NCBI GenBank assembly: GCA_951812715.1
Contig: OX638323.1
Span: 2,212,577-2,276,576, forward strand
Reading direction: 5' to 3'
DNA length: 64,000 nucleotides
DNA from: an uncultured Pseudohongiella sp.
GTDB lineage: Bacteria; Pseudomonadota; Gammaproteobacteria; Pseudomonadales; Pseudohongiellaceae
Shown here: in pieces, positions 43,640-52,289 of the stretch
Position numbering within the stretch: the stretch's first letter is position 1
Layout of the letters: every line of letters begins with the position of its first letter
Program-made: the position numbers and the translations under genes
The notes under the pieces: generated by a model
Seen by the model: only the letters and a program-made list of their open reading frames with translations
Told to the model about the DNA's origin: nothing
Database searches by the model: none

Positions 43640-43772
43640 TCATTTCCTCTTCGCCGTTCCTGAACTTCACTCCCTCGATGACTTTGCCGAGTTGCCGGAA
43701 GCCGCGTAGCCGCTTCCAGGATTTCTCGGCGCTCATCCCCATCTTGTAAATCATCGACAACATCGTCTTCCG
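43640..43772 (-). pseudogene. Second IS256-family transposase remnant (right island edge)
   Basis: Encodes KTMLSMIYKMGMSAEKSW and the following residues to VIEGVKFRNG, nearly identical to the end of the 30827-31327 remnant. Only the last 40 or so codons remain; the break at about 43772 abuts an antitoxin-like frame. Outer sequences on the two remnants differ, so they are not one duplicated junction. Confidence 0.8.
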
Positions 43773-43796
43773 CTTCGAAACGTACCGCCAACCACC

Positions 43797-43988
43797 ATGC
43801 GCGCTCTCAAGCTTCTTGCCCATAGCCACCACCGATCGCTGCATGGGGAGTTACGCGTGATTCTGGACCGAGCCGCTGAACTGGCACCCGCCGACGATAA
43901 TGCCGGCCCACTCAAGCTCGTAACCGACAAGACCGATGGGTCGACGTCATGGAGCAGGGAGGAAACTTATGGCGATGACGGACGGTAG
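43797..43988 (+). pseudogene. FitA/StbC-like antitoxin fragment
   Basis: LKLLAHSHHRSLHGELRVILDRAAELAP is the helical part of an Arc/FitA-type ribbon-helix-helix antitoxin. The N-terminal beta strand is replaced by the IS256 remnant. No PIN toxin follows; after a GGAGG a 12-codon frame ends at 44004. Probably a residue of a lost toxin-antitoxin pair. Confidence 0.5.
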
Positions 43989-44003
43989 CCATGGGAGTAT
44001 CGG

Positions 44004-44234
44004 TTAGCGCCGTGCGCGAAGGCTCGCTATCACATCCGCCGCTTCCCGCACTTTGCCTGCTTCGATCTGTTCTCTTCCTTGCGCGAGAATCTTCAACAGG
44101 GCGAGGGTTTCCTGCATTTGCTCGTAACTGTCATTGTCTTGCATCGGTTTGACCCCGATATTTAATCGCAGACGGTCATAGTAGTGCGACTCTACTGACT
44201 GCGACAATAATTTACTGAATTTCAGCCCAACCAC
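44004..44234 (-). CDS. Phd/YefM-like antitoxin C-terminal part, probably truncated
   Basis: 76 residues from the longest start; an ATG at 44144 gives 46. QETLALLKILAQGREQIEAG-VREAADVI is the tail seen in Phd/YefM-type antitoxins after the fold domain. The expected N-terminal DNA-binding domain is absent, replaced by an unrelated stretch. No toxin gene is adjacent, so this is probably a remnant. Confidence 0.45.
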   Translation of the reverse strand: MVGLKFSKLLSQSVESHYYDRLRLNIGVKPMQDNDSYEQMQETLALLKILAQGREQIEAGKVREAADVIASLRARR

Positions 44235-44284
44235 CCTGTTTCGGAACCACGAACGTATGAAGTTAGCACGGTGTGAGGGGGCGT

Positions 44285-44484
44285 GAGTGGGAGTGCTTAT
44301 GCGCGTCGTGGGAGCCGTTGCGTGTCATGGATGGGTGGAGGCAAACGATTTCGAAGCGTCAGCTTCGAGCGCAGCCGGAACGGCGCCGAGCTATGCTCGG
44401 CGACTGGATCTAAAGCAGCGGCGACCCGATTCGAACCTCGCCATGGATGGCGAGGTGAGATTAAGCGCATAAGCACTCCCACTC
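44285..44484. repeat. 200-bp element with perfect 20-bp inverted ends
   Basis: GAGTGGGAGTGCTTATGCGC at 44285-44304 and its exact complement at 44465-44484. The interior contains a family A copy in reverse (CGCCGAGCTATGCTCGG at 44379-44406 region). It fills the gap between the antitoxin remnant and potC; no gene. Confidence 0.85.
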
Positions 44485-44508
44485 GCGGCCCCGTTCGGAG
44501 CCTATAAA

Positions 44509-45345
44509 CTACCCGGCCCGCACGTAATCGCGCTGGCGGAGCCAGTTGACGGCGGCCAGCAGCAGGATGGCGAAGACGATGAGGAAGGTGGCTACGGCCA
44601 GGATTTCCGGGCTGATCTGTTCGCGGATGCCCGCCCACATCTCGCGCGGGATGGTGCGTTGTCCCGGCCCGCCGATGAACAGCACCACGACCACTTCGTC
44701 GAATGAGGCCGCAAAGGCGAACAAGGCGCCCGTGAACACGCCGGGCGCGATCAGCGGTAGTTGCACTCGGCGCAAGGTTGTCCAGCCGTTGGCGCCGAGG
44801 TTGGCCGCCGCTCGATTAAGATCGTGATTGTAGCCGCTGAGGCTCGCGCTGACCGAGATCACCACGAAAGGCGCGCCGAGCACCGCATGGGCCAGTATCA
44901 GCGCCGTATAGGTCTGCCCGAGCCCCATGTCGGAGTAGAAGAAGCTCATGCCGGCGGCGGTGATGATGATCGGCGTCACCATTGGCGAGATCAGCAGGGC
45001 CGTCACCATTCCACGTCCCGGCATCGCCGGGCTGCTCAAGCCGAGCGCCGCCAGCGTGCCAAGCGTCGTGGCTATCACGGTGGCGGCAATGCCGATTGTC
45101 AGGCTCTTGCCCAGCGCCGGCAGCCAGCGGCCTTCTTCCAACACATTGCGATACCAGCGCAGGGACCAGGCGTCCGGATCCAGCCGCAACATGCCTTCGG
45201 TAAAAGTGAAATAGGGCTCGGCGTTGAAACTGAGCGGAATCACCACCAGCACCGGCGCGACCAGGAAAAACAGCACCGCGGCGCAGAAGCCGACATGCAG
45301 CCACCGGCGCAGTCTCGAATCGCCAGGATTCTTCGCGGCGCTCAT
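44509..45345 (-). CDS. potC: Polyamine-type ABC permease PotC
   Basis: 278 residues, six TM helices, with the EAA motif of binding-protein-dependent permeases (LNRAAANLGANGWTTLRRVQLPLIAPG). The GAPFVVISVSASL and GALFAFAASFDEVVVVLFIGG segments are PotC-like. Its ATG overlaps the PotB stop by one base (TGATG). Substrate inferred from the cluster as putrescine/spermidine or a related amine. Confidence 0.88.
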   Translation of the reverse strand: MSAAKNPGDSRLRRWLHVGFCAAVLFFLVAPVLVVIPLSFNAEPYFTFTEGMLRLDPDAWSLRWYRNVLEEGRWLPALGKSLTIGIAATVIATTLGTLAALGLSSPAMPGRGMVTALLISPMVTPIIITAAGMSFFYSDMGLGQTYTALILAHAVLGAPFVVISVSASLSGYNHDLNRAAANLGANGWTTLRRVQLPLIAPGVFTGALFAFAASFDEVVVVLFIGGPGQRTIPREMWAGIREQISPEILAVATFLIVFAILLLAAVNWLRQRDYVRAG

Positions 45346-46544
45346 CAGCTCAGACTCATCCTGTCGACTCCCACCAGACGGCTATAAATCAGGTAGAGCA
45401 GCACCACGAGCAACAGCAGAATGGCGCCGAGCGCCGCCGCCAGGCCCCAGTTCAGCGATTGTTCCATGTGGTAGGCGATCATGCTCGAAATCAGTTGCCC
45501 GGTGCGGCCGCCGACCAGGGCCGGAGTGATGTAAAAGCCGATGGACATAATAAATACCAGCAGCGAGCCCGCGGCTACGCCGGGCAGCGACTGCGGCCAG
45601 TAAACCCGGCGGAAGGATTGCCAGAACGAGCCGCCCAGCGAAGCCGCCGCCTGCATGTGCCGCGGCGGAATCGTGCGCATGACCGAATACAGCGGCAGAA
45701 TCATGAACGGCAGCAGCACGTGCACCATGGCGATGATGGTGCCGGTCATGTTGTAGATCAGCGACAGGCGTTGCTCGTCGGCGAGAATTCCCAGCACCAC
45801 GAGCAGGTCATTGATCACTCCCTGGTTTTGCAGCAGCACGATCCAGGAAGTCGTGCGCACCAGCAGCGAAGTCCAGAACGGCACCAGCACGAGTAGCAAC
45901 AGCAGTCCGGCCCGGCTCGGCCGCGCATGGGCCAGCAGCCAGGCGACGGGGTAAGCCAGCAGCAGGCAGATTCCGGTTATGGCGGCGCTGATGGCGAAGG
46001 TGCGCAACAGCAAGGTAACGTAGATGCGCCGGTCCTCGGGCTGGGCGACGATTTCCCCGGCGGCGCCCCGGTCCAGATCGAGAGCGTTCAGATAGTGTCT
46101 TGGTGTGATGCGCTCGCCCGCCCGGCGAACCGCCAGCCAACTCGAAACTTCGGCCCAGTCTTCATCGGCGGCGATCATGGCTTCGCGCCAGGCGCCGGCC
46201 GGAGGATCGTTTGCCAGCTCGCGGGCGACGCCGAGCATGGTGCTGCGCATGCCGCTTTCGAGCCGATTGACCCGGGTCGCTACCGAGCCCAGTGCGCGGC
46301 GCTCGTTCAGGGCGATAAATTCCATTCCCGCAACGCGGAAAGTCTCTTCATTCGGCAATTCCCGGCCATCCCAATCCGCCAGCGCCGCCAGGGTTTCCGG
46401 CAAGGATTCGGCGACTACCGGCTCGTAGACGCTACGCAGCATCATTGTCGCCAGCGGCGCGATAAACGTCACGGAGACAAACACGAACAGCGGCGCCGCC
46501 AGCAGGGCTGCGCGTAGCCGTCTGCTGGTCAGCGAGCTAGCCAT
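45345..46544 (-). CDS. potB: Polyamine-type ABC permease PotB with large periplasmic insert
   Basis: 399 residues, over 100 more than a typical PotB. The excess is a soluble insert of about 160 residues between TM1 (LLAAPLFVFVSVTFIAPLATMML) and TM2 (TFAISAAITGICLLLAYPVAWLLAH). The EAA loop is MQAAASLGGSFWQSFRRVYWPQSLPG. Such an insert is known in a subgroup of PotB-like permeases. Its start overlaps the PotD stop by 16 bp. Confidence 0.87.
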   Translation of the reverse strand: MASSLTSRRLRAALLAAPLFVFVSVTFIAPLATMMLRSVYEPVVAESLPETLAALADWDGRELPNEETFRVAGMEFIALNERRALGSVATRVNRLESGMRSTMLGVARELANDPPAGAWREAMIAADEDWAEVSSWLAVRRAGERITPRHYLNALDLDRGAAGEIVAQPEDRRIYVTLLLRTFAISAAITGICLLLAYPVAWLLAHARPSRAGLLLLLVLVPFWTSLLVRTTSWIVLLQNQGVINDLLVVLGILADEQRLSLIYNMTGTIIAMVHVLLPFMILPLYSVMRTIPPRHMQAAASLGGSFWQSFRRVYWPQSLPGVAAGSLLVFIMSIGFYITPALVGGRTGQLISSMIAYHMEQSLNWGLAAALGAILLLLVVLLYLIYSRLVGVDRMSLS

Positions 46545-47620
46545 ACGGCGAAGCGCTCATTCATTTCGTCCCTGTTGTCGGCCCACCAGAGCCAGTCGCT
46601 GTTCAGCGCGCGGCGCATATTCTGCTCGGCGGCGGGCATATGTGGCGCCATGTCGATGCCGGTGTCCAGATGCGTCGAGACCAGTGCATTGGCGGAATTA
46701 CGAGTGGGGCTATAGGAAATATATTTGCTGATCGCCGCCAGGCTTTCCGAGCTCGAGATGAATTCGAGGAATTGTTCGGCGATTTCCAGCCGCGGCGTTC
46801 CCAGTACGATTACCAGCCCGCTGGTTTCCTGAACCTGGCCATCCCAGATTATCGTGAACGGCTGGTTTTCAAGTATCTGGGCGTTGAATATGCGGCCGTT
46901 ATAGGCCGTGGTCATGACGACTTCTTGATCCGCCAGCATCTGCGGCGGCTGGGCGCCGGCTTCCCAGAACACGATCTGGTCCTTGATCGTGTCGAGTTTG
47001 GCAAACGCTCGCGCAACGCCTTGATCGGTGTCAAGCGTCTGGTAGACCCTTTCAAGCGGCACGCCGTCGGCCATCAGCGCGAATTCCAGATTGACCACGG
47101 GTACGCGCCGCATGCCTCGGCGGCCCGGAAATTTTTCCAGATCGAAGTAATCTTCCAGCGTGGAGGGTTTTTCGCCAGGGAACAGTTCGTTGTTAAAAGC
47201 AACGATCGTCGACGACACGATACCGCCGCCGGCGCATTCCGAGCGGCTACCGGGGGGAAAATCCTCGCTGGCGGGCGTTCCATCCGGGGCAGGGGGCAGA
47301 TCTTCCAGCCGAATGAACTCAAGCATGCCTTCGTCACAGCCTCTCACCGCGTCGGGCGTCGACATATCGACGACGTCCCAGAACACGTTGCCTGTTTCGA
47401 CCTGGGCGCGAATCTGGGCCAGACCGCCGTTGTAATCCTCCACGCGCACGGTAATCCCGGTCTCCTCCATGAACGGCTCGACCCAGGCGCGCTCTACCGA
47501 TCGGGCATAGGAACCGCCCCAGGAAACCAGGGTCAATGTCTGGGCGCCAGCTGCGGTGGAAAATATCGCGAACAAAAGCATTAGCAGCACACGAGCCTTG
47601 GAATAGCCTTCAATTCTCAT
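46529..47620 (-). CDS. potD: Periplasmic polyamine-type binding protein PotD
   Basis: 363 residues with a signal peptide (LLMLLFAIFSTAAGA) and the PotD/PotF fold: TLVSWGGSYARSVERAWVEPF at the N-terminus, VDMSTPDAVRGCDEG, and the C-terminal SSSESLAAISKYISYSPTRNSA hinge region. Delivers substrate to the PotBC channel. A 100-bp gap containing a repeat separates it from potA, so potDBC may partly rely on their own promoter. Confidence 0.88.
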   Translation of the reverse strand: MRIEGYSKARVLLMLLFAIFSTAAGAQTLTLVSWGGSYARSVERAWVEPFMEETGITVRVEDYNGGLAQIRAQVETGNVFWDVVDMSTPDAVRGCDEGMLEFIRLEDLPPAPDGTPASEDFPPGSRSECAGGGIVSSTIVAFNNELFPGEKPSTLEDYFDLEKFPGRRGMRRVPVVNLEFALMADGVPLERVYQTLDTDQGVARAFAKLDTIKDQIVFWEAGAQPPQMLADQEVVMTTAYNGRIFNAQILENQPFTIIWDGQVQETSGLVIVLGTPRLEIAEQFLEFISSSESLAAISKYISYSPTRNSANALVSTHLDTGIDMAPHMPAAEQNMRRALNSDWLWWADNRDEMNERFAVWLAR

Positions 47621-47659
47621 ATTGGCATTGCCCCGACCCTGATCGTGGATCTGGGCCTC

Positions 47660-47692
47660 TCGGCGGAGATTCCGCGACTTCGCGCGGAATGA
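47660..47692. repeat. Family B palindrome between potA and potD
   Basis: GGAGATTCCGCGACTTCGCG followed by CGGAATGAC: the same palindromic design as elsewhere with C-rich variants. It could act as a transcript hairpin inside the operon. Confidence 0.65.
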
Positions 47693-47720
47693 CGGTTGGT
47701 TGGAATTCGCCTCGCATGGT

Positions 47721-48824
47721 TCAGGCCGCCTTCAGGTTTTCCTCGGGCAGCGCGCGGCAGTCGATCGCCGTCCAGCCTACGCGCACGCGGTCGCCGGGGA
47801 GTATGCCGCCCTGGCCGATGAAATTGGGAATCTTGACGACGAATTCGGGTTGACCGAAAGTCGTGACGCTGACCCGCCAGTGATCGCCCTGGAAAACCAT
47901 GTCGTCGACACTGGCGGTTACGGTATTGCTGTATTCCATCGACGGTGACAGCACCACGCGCTCGGGGCGAATCGCCAGCACCGTTTGCGCGCCGACTTCG
48001 AGCGGTTCGACCATAAACGCCTCGATCAGTCCTTCGCCCACTTGGACCTTGCAGATCTCGCCGTCCACGGAGTGCACCGTGCCTCGCAGCAGATTGTTGT
48101 CGCCGACGAATCGCGCCACGAACTCCCGAGCCGGCTCCTCGTAGAGCGTCTCAGGCGCGGCCACCTGCTGGATTTCGCCGTGATTGAAAACCGCGATGCG
48201 GTCCGACAGCGTCATCGCTTCCTGCTGGTCGTGGGTAACATAGACCATGGTCACACCGAGTTCGCGCTGTATCGAACGAATTTCGAGTTGCAACTGTTCG
48301 CGCAGGCGGCGGTCGAGAGCGCCGAGCGGTTCGTCCATCAACACCACGCCGGGCTCGAACACCAGCGCCCGGGCGATCGCCACCCGTTGCTGCTGGCCGC
48401 CGGACAACTGGCCTGGACGACGGTCCCCATAGCCTTCCAGACGCACGATTTCCAGCGCCCGTTTTACCCGGCGCTCGCGTTCGTCGGGCGCCATGCCGCG
48501 GACTTCCAGCGGAAAGGACAGGTTCTGGCCAACGGTCATGTGCGGGAACAGCGCGTAATTCTGGAACACCATGCCCATGTCGCGCTTTTGCGGCGGCAGG
48601 TTGTGCACCGACTCGCCGTTGACGCGGATTTCGCCCGATGTCGGCGTTTCGAATCCCGCCAGCATCATCAGGCAGGTCGTCTTGCCGGAACCGGACGGTC
48701 CCAGCAAGGTCAGAAACTCGCCGCTGCGAACGCTCATGTTGAGGTTCGGCAGAACCATGGTTTTGCCGTCGTAAGACTTGCTTATGTCGATGAATTCGAT
48801 CTGTATATCGGTCGAGATGCTCAT
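47721..48824 (-). CDS. potA: Polyamine-type ABC ATPase PotA
   Basis: 367 residues. Walker A GPSGSGKT (about 42-49), Q-loop MVFQNYALFPHMTV, signature [15 protein letters not shown] (140 on), Walker B GVVLMDEPLGALD, switch YVTHD and the C-terminal TOBE region (VLAIRPERVVLSP). Energises PotBC. Its ATG overlaps the stop of the upstream amidohydrolase (4 bp), which links the two functionally. Confidence 0.93.
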   Translation of the reverse strand: MSISTDIQIEFIDISKSYDGKTMVLPNLNMSVRSGEFLTLLGPSGSGKTTCLMMLAGFETPTSGEIRVNGESVHNLPPQKRDMGMVFQNYALFPHMTVGQNLSFPLEVRGMAPDERERRVKRALEIVRLEGYGDRRPGQLSGGQQQRVAIARALVFEPGVVLMDEPLGALDRRLREQLQLEIRSIQRELGVTMVYVTHDQQEAMTLSDRIAVFNHGEIQQVAAPETLYEEPAREFVARFVGDNNLLRGTVHSVDGEICKVQVGEGLIEAFMVEPLEVGAQTVLAIRPERVVLSPSMEYSNTVTASVDDMVFQGDHWRVSVTTFGQPEFVVKIPNFIGQGGILPGDRVRVGWTAIDCRALPEENLKAA

Positions 48825-50500
48825 TGGCTGGTATACACGAGGCGTCCCGCCAGCCAGGTCTGCTCTACTTCCACGTCCATGATCCGTTCGGGGTCGATGG
48901 TCAGCAAGTCGTCCGAGAGCACGATCATGTCGGCGTACTTGCCGGGCTCCAGCGAGCCTTTCACGTCCTCCTCGAACAGCAGCCAGGCCCCGGTTCGGGT
49001 ATAGCCTCGTATTGCCTCCTCCATTGTTATTTTTTCTTCCTCCGCATAGACCGCACCGGTCATGCCCTTGCGCGTCACTGCCGCGTACAGCCCCACCATG
49101 GGGCCGATCGGCAGGATGTCGCTTGAAATCGCCACCGTCACGCCATGGTCCATCGGCGAGCGCAGGGGATTATTGTGCTGCAGCCGCCAGCCGTCGAGAT
49201 TTTCCACGTAACGTCCTTCCAGAGTATAGGTGAAATTCGGCTGCTGGGTAATGGCAATCCCGTGCCGCGCCATGGTTTCCATGGTGGCGTCCGAAGGCCG
49301 CATGGAAAAGTGGTTCAGAAAATGGCGGTGGTCCTCGCGCGGATTGCGCTCCAGGGCGCCCGCCAGAATATCGACCACGAGTTCGATGGCGGCGTCGCCG
49401 ATGGCGTGAATGCCCATTTGCCAGCCGGCGTCGTGGATCTCGTTGAGATGGGCGATCAGGTCTTCCTCCGGCATGTCGAGATAGCCGCGATAATCGCCCT
49501 GGTCACGGTATGGCTCCGTCGTGAAAGCCGCGGGGCCGGTAAAGCCGCCGTCGGCGAAGACCTTGATCGGGCCGACCTTGAGAAATTCGTTACCCTCGCC
49601 GACCCTGGCCTTGACCGCGGCGATGGCCGGTGGATCGTACCATTGGAACTGCAGCGCGGCCCGCGGCAGCGGCAATTCCGCGCTGTCGTACAGTCCTTCC
49701 CACATGGCGTATTCCGCGGGCGCCTTGGATGCATCGATGATGCTGGTAATGCCATCGGCGAGCAGGTTATTCAGGTTGACTTCGAGGCTGTCGACCAACT
49801 CATCCGGCGTCGCGTCCGGCACCAGCCGGCTGACGATTCCCTGCCGTTCGCGAATGACCCCGTTCAGACTGCCGTCGGGATTGCGCTCGATCACGCCGCC
49901 TTCGGGGTCCGGCGTATCTGGAGTGACGTCGGCCAGATCCAGCGCCATGCTGTTGGCCACGGCGCTATGGCCGCCAGCGCGGGTCAGGATGACGGGATTA
50001 TCCGGCGCCGCCGCGTCGAGATCGTCGCGCAGGGGCCGGCGGCCTTCGGTCAACTGGTCCTCGGACCAGCCGTAGCCGGTAACCCAATTGCCGGCCCCGA
50101 CTTGTTCCGCCTTGGCCTCCACCAGTTGCTGGATCTCGACGACCGAGCCCGTCTCGGTCAGATCAATATAGTGATTCGGCCGTCCGCGGATATGGGTATG
50201 GGAATCGACGAATCCCGGCATCAGGACCTTGCCTTGCAGGTCGACGACTTCGGCGGCGCTGTAGTCTTGCAACAGTGAAGCGTCGCCGGTGGCGACGATC
50301 AGGCCTTCATCGACCACCACGGTGTCGTGGATCGAAAAGTCCTCATCGACCGTGAGCACCTTGCCATTGGTCAGAATCAGATCCACCTCGGCGGGCGGTC
50401 CTTGCTCGGCCGGGCCGCATCCGGCCAGGATGAGGCCGCACAGCAGGCCTAATGGCAGGACCAAATTTCTGCTGGTCGGTTCAGGGGTAAAATGTTGCAT
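48821..50500 (-). CDS. Exported amidohydrolase lipoprotein (YtcJ-like, amidohydrolase 3 family)
   Basis: 559 residues from the ATG at 50500 (GAGGA upstream); a frame to 50590 has no such site. Lipoprotein signal LLCGLILAGC, so membrane-anchored in the periplasm. Metal-dependent amidohydrolase motifs: MPGFVDSHTHI (HxH), HAIGDAAIELVVD, LNHFSMRPSD and SDILPIGPM. Coupling to potA suggests it releases an amine or amide product that is then imported (inference). Confidence 0.85.
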   Translation of the reverse strand: MQHFTPEPTSRNLVLPLGLLCGLILAGCGPAEQGPPAEVDLILTNGKVLTVDEDFSIHDTVVVDEGLIVATGDASLLQDYSAAEVVDLQGKVLMPGFVDSHTHIRGRPNHYIDLTETGSVVEIQQLVEAKAEQVGAGNWVTGYGWSEDQLTEGRRPLRDDLDAAAPDNPVILTRAGGHSAVANSMALDLADVTPDTPDPEGGVIERNPDGSLNGVIRERQGIVSRLVPDATPDELVDSLEVNLNNLLADGITSIIDASKAPAEYAMWEGLYDSAELPLPRAALQFQWYDPPAIAAVKARVGEGNEFLKVGPIKVFADGGFTGPAAFTTEPYRDQGDYRGYLDMPEEDLIAHLNEIHDAGWQMGIHAIGDAAIELVVDILAGALERNPREDHRHFLNHFSMRPSDATMETMARHGIAITQQPNFTYTLEGRYVENLDGWRLQHNNPLRSPMDHGVTVAISSDILPIGPMVGLYAAVTRKGMTGAVYAEEEKITMEEAIRGYTRTGAWLLFEEDVKGSLEPGKYADMIVLSDDLLTIDPERIMDVEVEQTWLAGRLVYTSQ

Positions 50501-50669
50501 TGGATTCCTCGCTAGATTTTTTCCGAGCAATTCCATTCCTGGAATTTTTATTATCGCAAAACAAAACGCGGTTTTGCTTTGCTCCTGCATTCAATGGCGT
50601 TCCTCATCAAATGCGGCGGCGCTTCCATGCGCTGCGGAAGCTCCGATCGACCCTGGCCTCCTTGACGAA
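50501..50669 (+). repeat. Short gap with a weakly family-A-like segment
   Basis: Includes GGAATTTTTATTATCGCAAA and a CGGCGGCGCTTCC-GGAAGCTCCG stretch similar in layout to the sequence after other family A copies. Similarity is weak and no gene is seen. Confidence 0.3.
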
Positions 50670-52010
50670 TTACGCCATCTCCCGTTGTATGGCCGCTGTT
50701 GCCATGACCAGGGCGCGGTCGAACAGTTCGATCATTTCGTCCACCTGCTCCCGCGTAATGATCAGCGGCGGACAGAAGGCGATGGAGTTACCGGCCACGG
50801 CGCGGATCAACAAGCCCTGCTCCTTGCAGTATTGCATGGCAATGGCGCCAGCGCGACCGTCCGGGAAAGGAATGCGGCCGGCCTTGTCGGCGACGAGTTC
50901 GACTGCCCCGATCAAACCTTTGCCGCGCACTTCGCCAACCAGCGGATGATCGGTGAATTCGCGCAATCTTTGCTGCATGTAGGCGCCCACTTCAGCGGCA
51001 TGGGCGAACAGGCCGTCGCGCTCATAGATCTCGATCGCCTTGAGCGCTGCCGCGCAGGCGACGGGGTGGCCGCTATAGGTGAAGCCGTGGCCGAAAACGC
51101 CGGCCCGGTTGCTTGGCTCCACCATGGCCTCGTACATTGAGCCCGGAATAACCGCGGCGCTGATAGGGACATAGGCCGAGGACATCTGTTTGGCCAGACT
51201 CATCAATTGCGGTTGAATGCCGACGGTGGTGGAACCGAATACGTTGCCGGTGCGGCCAAATCCACAAATAACTTCATCGGCCCAGAACAGGATGCCATGG
51301 CGTTCGAGCATGCGGCCCAGCGCGGGGAAATAGGCATCGGGGGCAACCACGACGCCGGCGGCGCCGCCGACGGGTTCGGCGATGAAGGCGGCAATGGTTT
51401 CGGGGCCTTCCCGCAATACTAGTTGCTCGACATCCGCCACCAGTCGCTCGGCGAATTCAGTCTCGGTCTCGCCGTTTCGGTGGCCGTGATAGTAATGGGG
51501 CGTTTCCGCGCGCAAAATGCCGAGTTCGTCGACCGGGATATCGAAATGCATGTGATTGACCGGCAGACCCGTTAACGCCGCCGATGCCAGGGTGACTCCA
51601 TGATAGGCGCGTTCGAAAGCGATGATTTTCTTGCGCCGCGGCTGGTCGGTCACGTTGGCCCAATAACGCAGCATCTTCATCATCGAATCGTTGGCTTCGC
51701 TGCCTGAATTGGCGAGAAAGATCTTCGCGTCCGCGATCGGCAGCATGGCGGCCAGCCGCTCGGCCAGGTCGATGCCGACCTGATGCGTACGGCCGCCGAA
51801 CATGTGGCTGTAGGAAAGATTCTCGAGCTGCGCGGTAATGGCCTCAATCAGCTCCCTGTTGCCATAGCCGAGGGCGGAACACCACAGTCCGGCGAGGCCT
51901 TCGAGATAGCGCTTGCCGGAGGCGTCGTACACGTAAATGCCGTCGCCCCGGACGATATTGACTTGTTCGGTGCGGGTAAAATTGGTGGTCGGGTAGATCA
52001 GCGTAGTCAT
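50670..52010 (-). CDS. Class III PLP aminotransferase (putrescine/omega-amino acid type)
   Basis: 446 residues from ATG 52010 (52022 also possible). Fold-type I motifs: NSGSEANDSMMKMLRY, YHGVTLASAALTG, the PLP-binding Asp in LFWADEVICGFGRTG and the Schiff-base Lys in MSLAKQMSSAYVPISA. Closest to SpuC/putrescine-pyruvate or omega-aminotransferases, which fits polyamine catabolism next to pot genes. Its first 64 codons are duplicated at 52.74-52.96 kb. Confidence 0.9.
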   Translation of the reverse strand: MTTLIYPTTNFTRTEQVNIVRGDGIYVYDASGKRYLEGLAGLWCSALGYGNRELIEAITAQLENLSYSHMFGGRTHQVGIDLAERLAAMLPIADAKIFLANSGSEANDSMMKMLRYWANVTDQPRRKKIIAFERAYHGVTLASAALTGLPVNHMHFDIPVDELGILRAETPHYYHGHRNGETETEFAERLVADVEQLVLREGPETIAAFIAEPVGGAAGVVVAPDAYFPALGRMLERHGILFWADEVICGFGRTGNVFGSTTVGIQPQLMSLAKQMSSAYVPISAAVIPGSMYEAMVEPSNRAGVFGHGFTYSGHPVACAAALKAIEIYERDGLFAHAAEVGAYMQQRLREFTDHPLVGEVRGKGLIGAVELVADKAGRIPFPDGRAGAIAMQYCKEQGLLIRAVAGNSIAFCPPLIITREQVDEMIELFDRALVMATAAIQREMA

Positions 52011-52062
52011 GGCCGCGAGCATATTCCAGCCGGAGCGCGGATTCCAGTTAGTTGTAGTGTTT

Positions 52063-52206
52063 TACCGCCTGAGTTCGAACGACACGAACAGCCGCCGCCC
52101 GGAGGGTCGTAGCTGCCCGCATTGGTCACGTCGTACTCAAGCATCCAGGTTGCCTCGGCCCAGGCATCGATCGATCCGCCGCGGGTGTCCAGAGCCGCAT
52201 TCATAA
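52063..52206 (-). pseudogene. C-terminal scrap of an outer-membrane receptor gene
   Basis: One frame gives SIDAWAEATWMLEYDVTN and another, shifted, gives RPSGRRLFVSFELRR then TAA, together resembling the last strands of a TonB-type barrel. The frame break is in between. It has no upstream part: AT-rich DNA with the GNAT gene adjoins it. Identification is tentative. Confidence 0.4.
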
Positions 52207-52289
52207 TGAAATATTGTTGCAATTAGAGAAGAATATTCGGAACAGAACTACGAGATTCAATTTGAATTTTGAAAACGAAATTGGTTATG

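Noticed and set aside
43495..43844. Intact minus-strand gene across the right island edge
   Set aside because: Only the 40-codon IS256 tail is recognisable; the rest reads antisense to the histidine kinase end and the antitoxin fragment.
50289..51140. Plus-strand protein-coding gene between the amidohydrolase and aminotransferase
   Set aside because: Antisense to both genes with no domain or ribosome-binding site.
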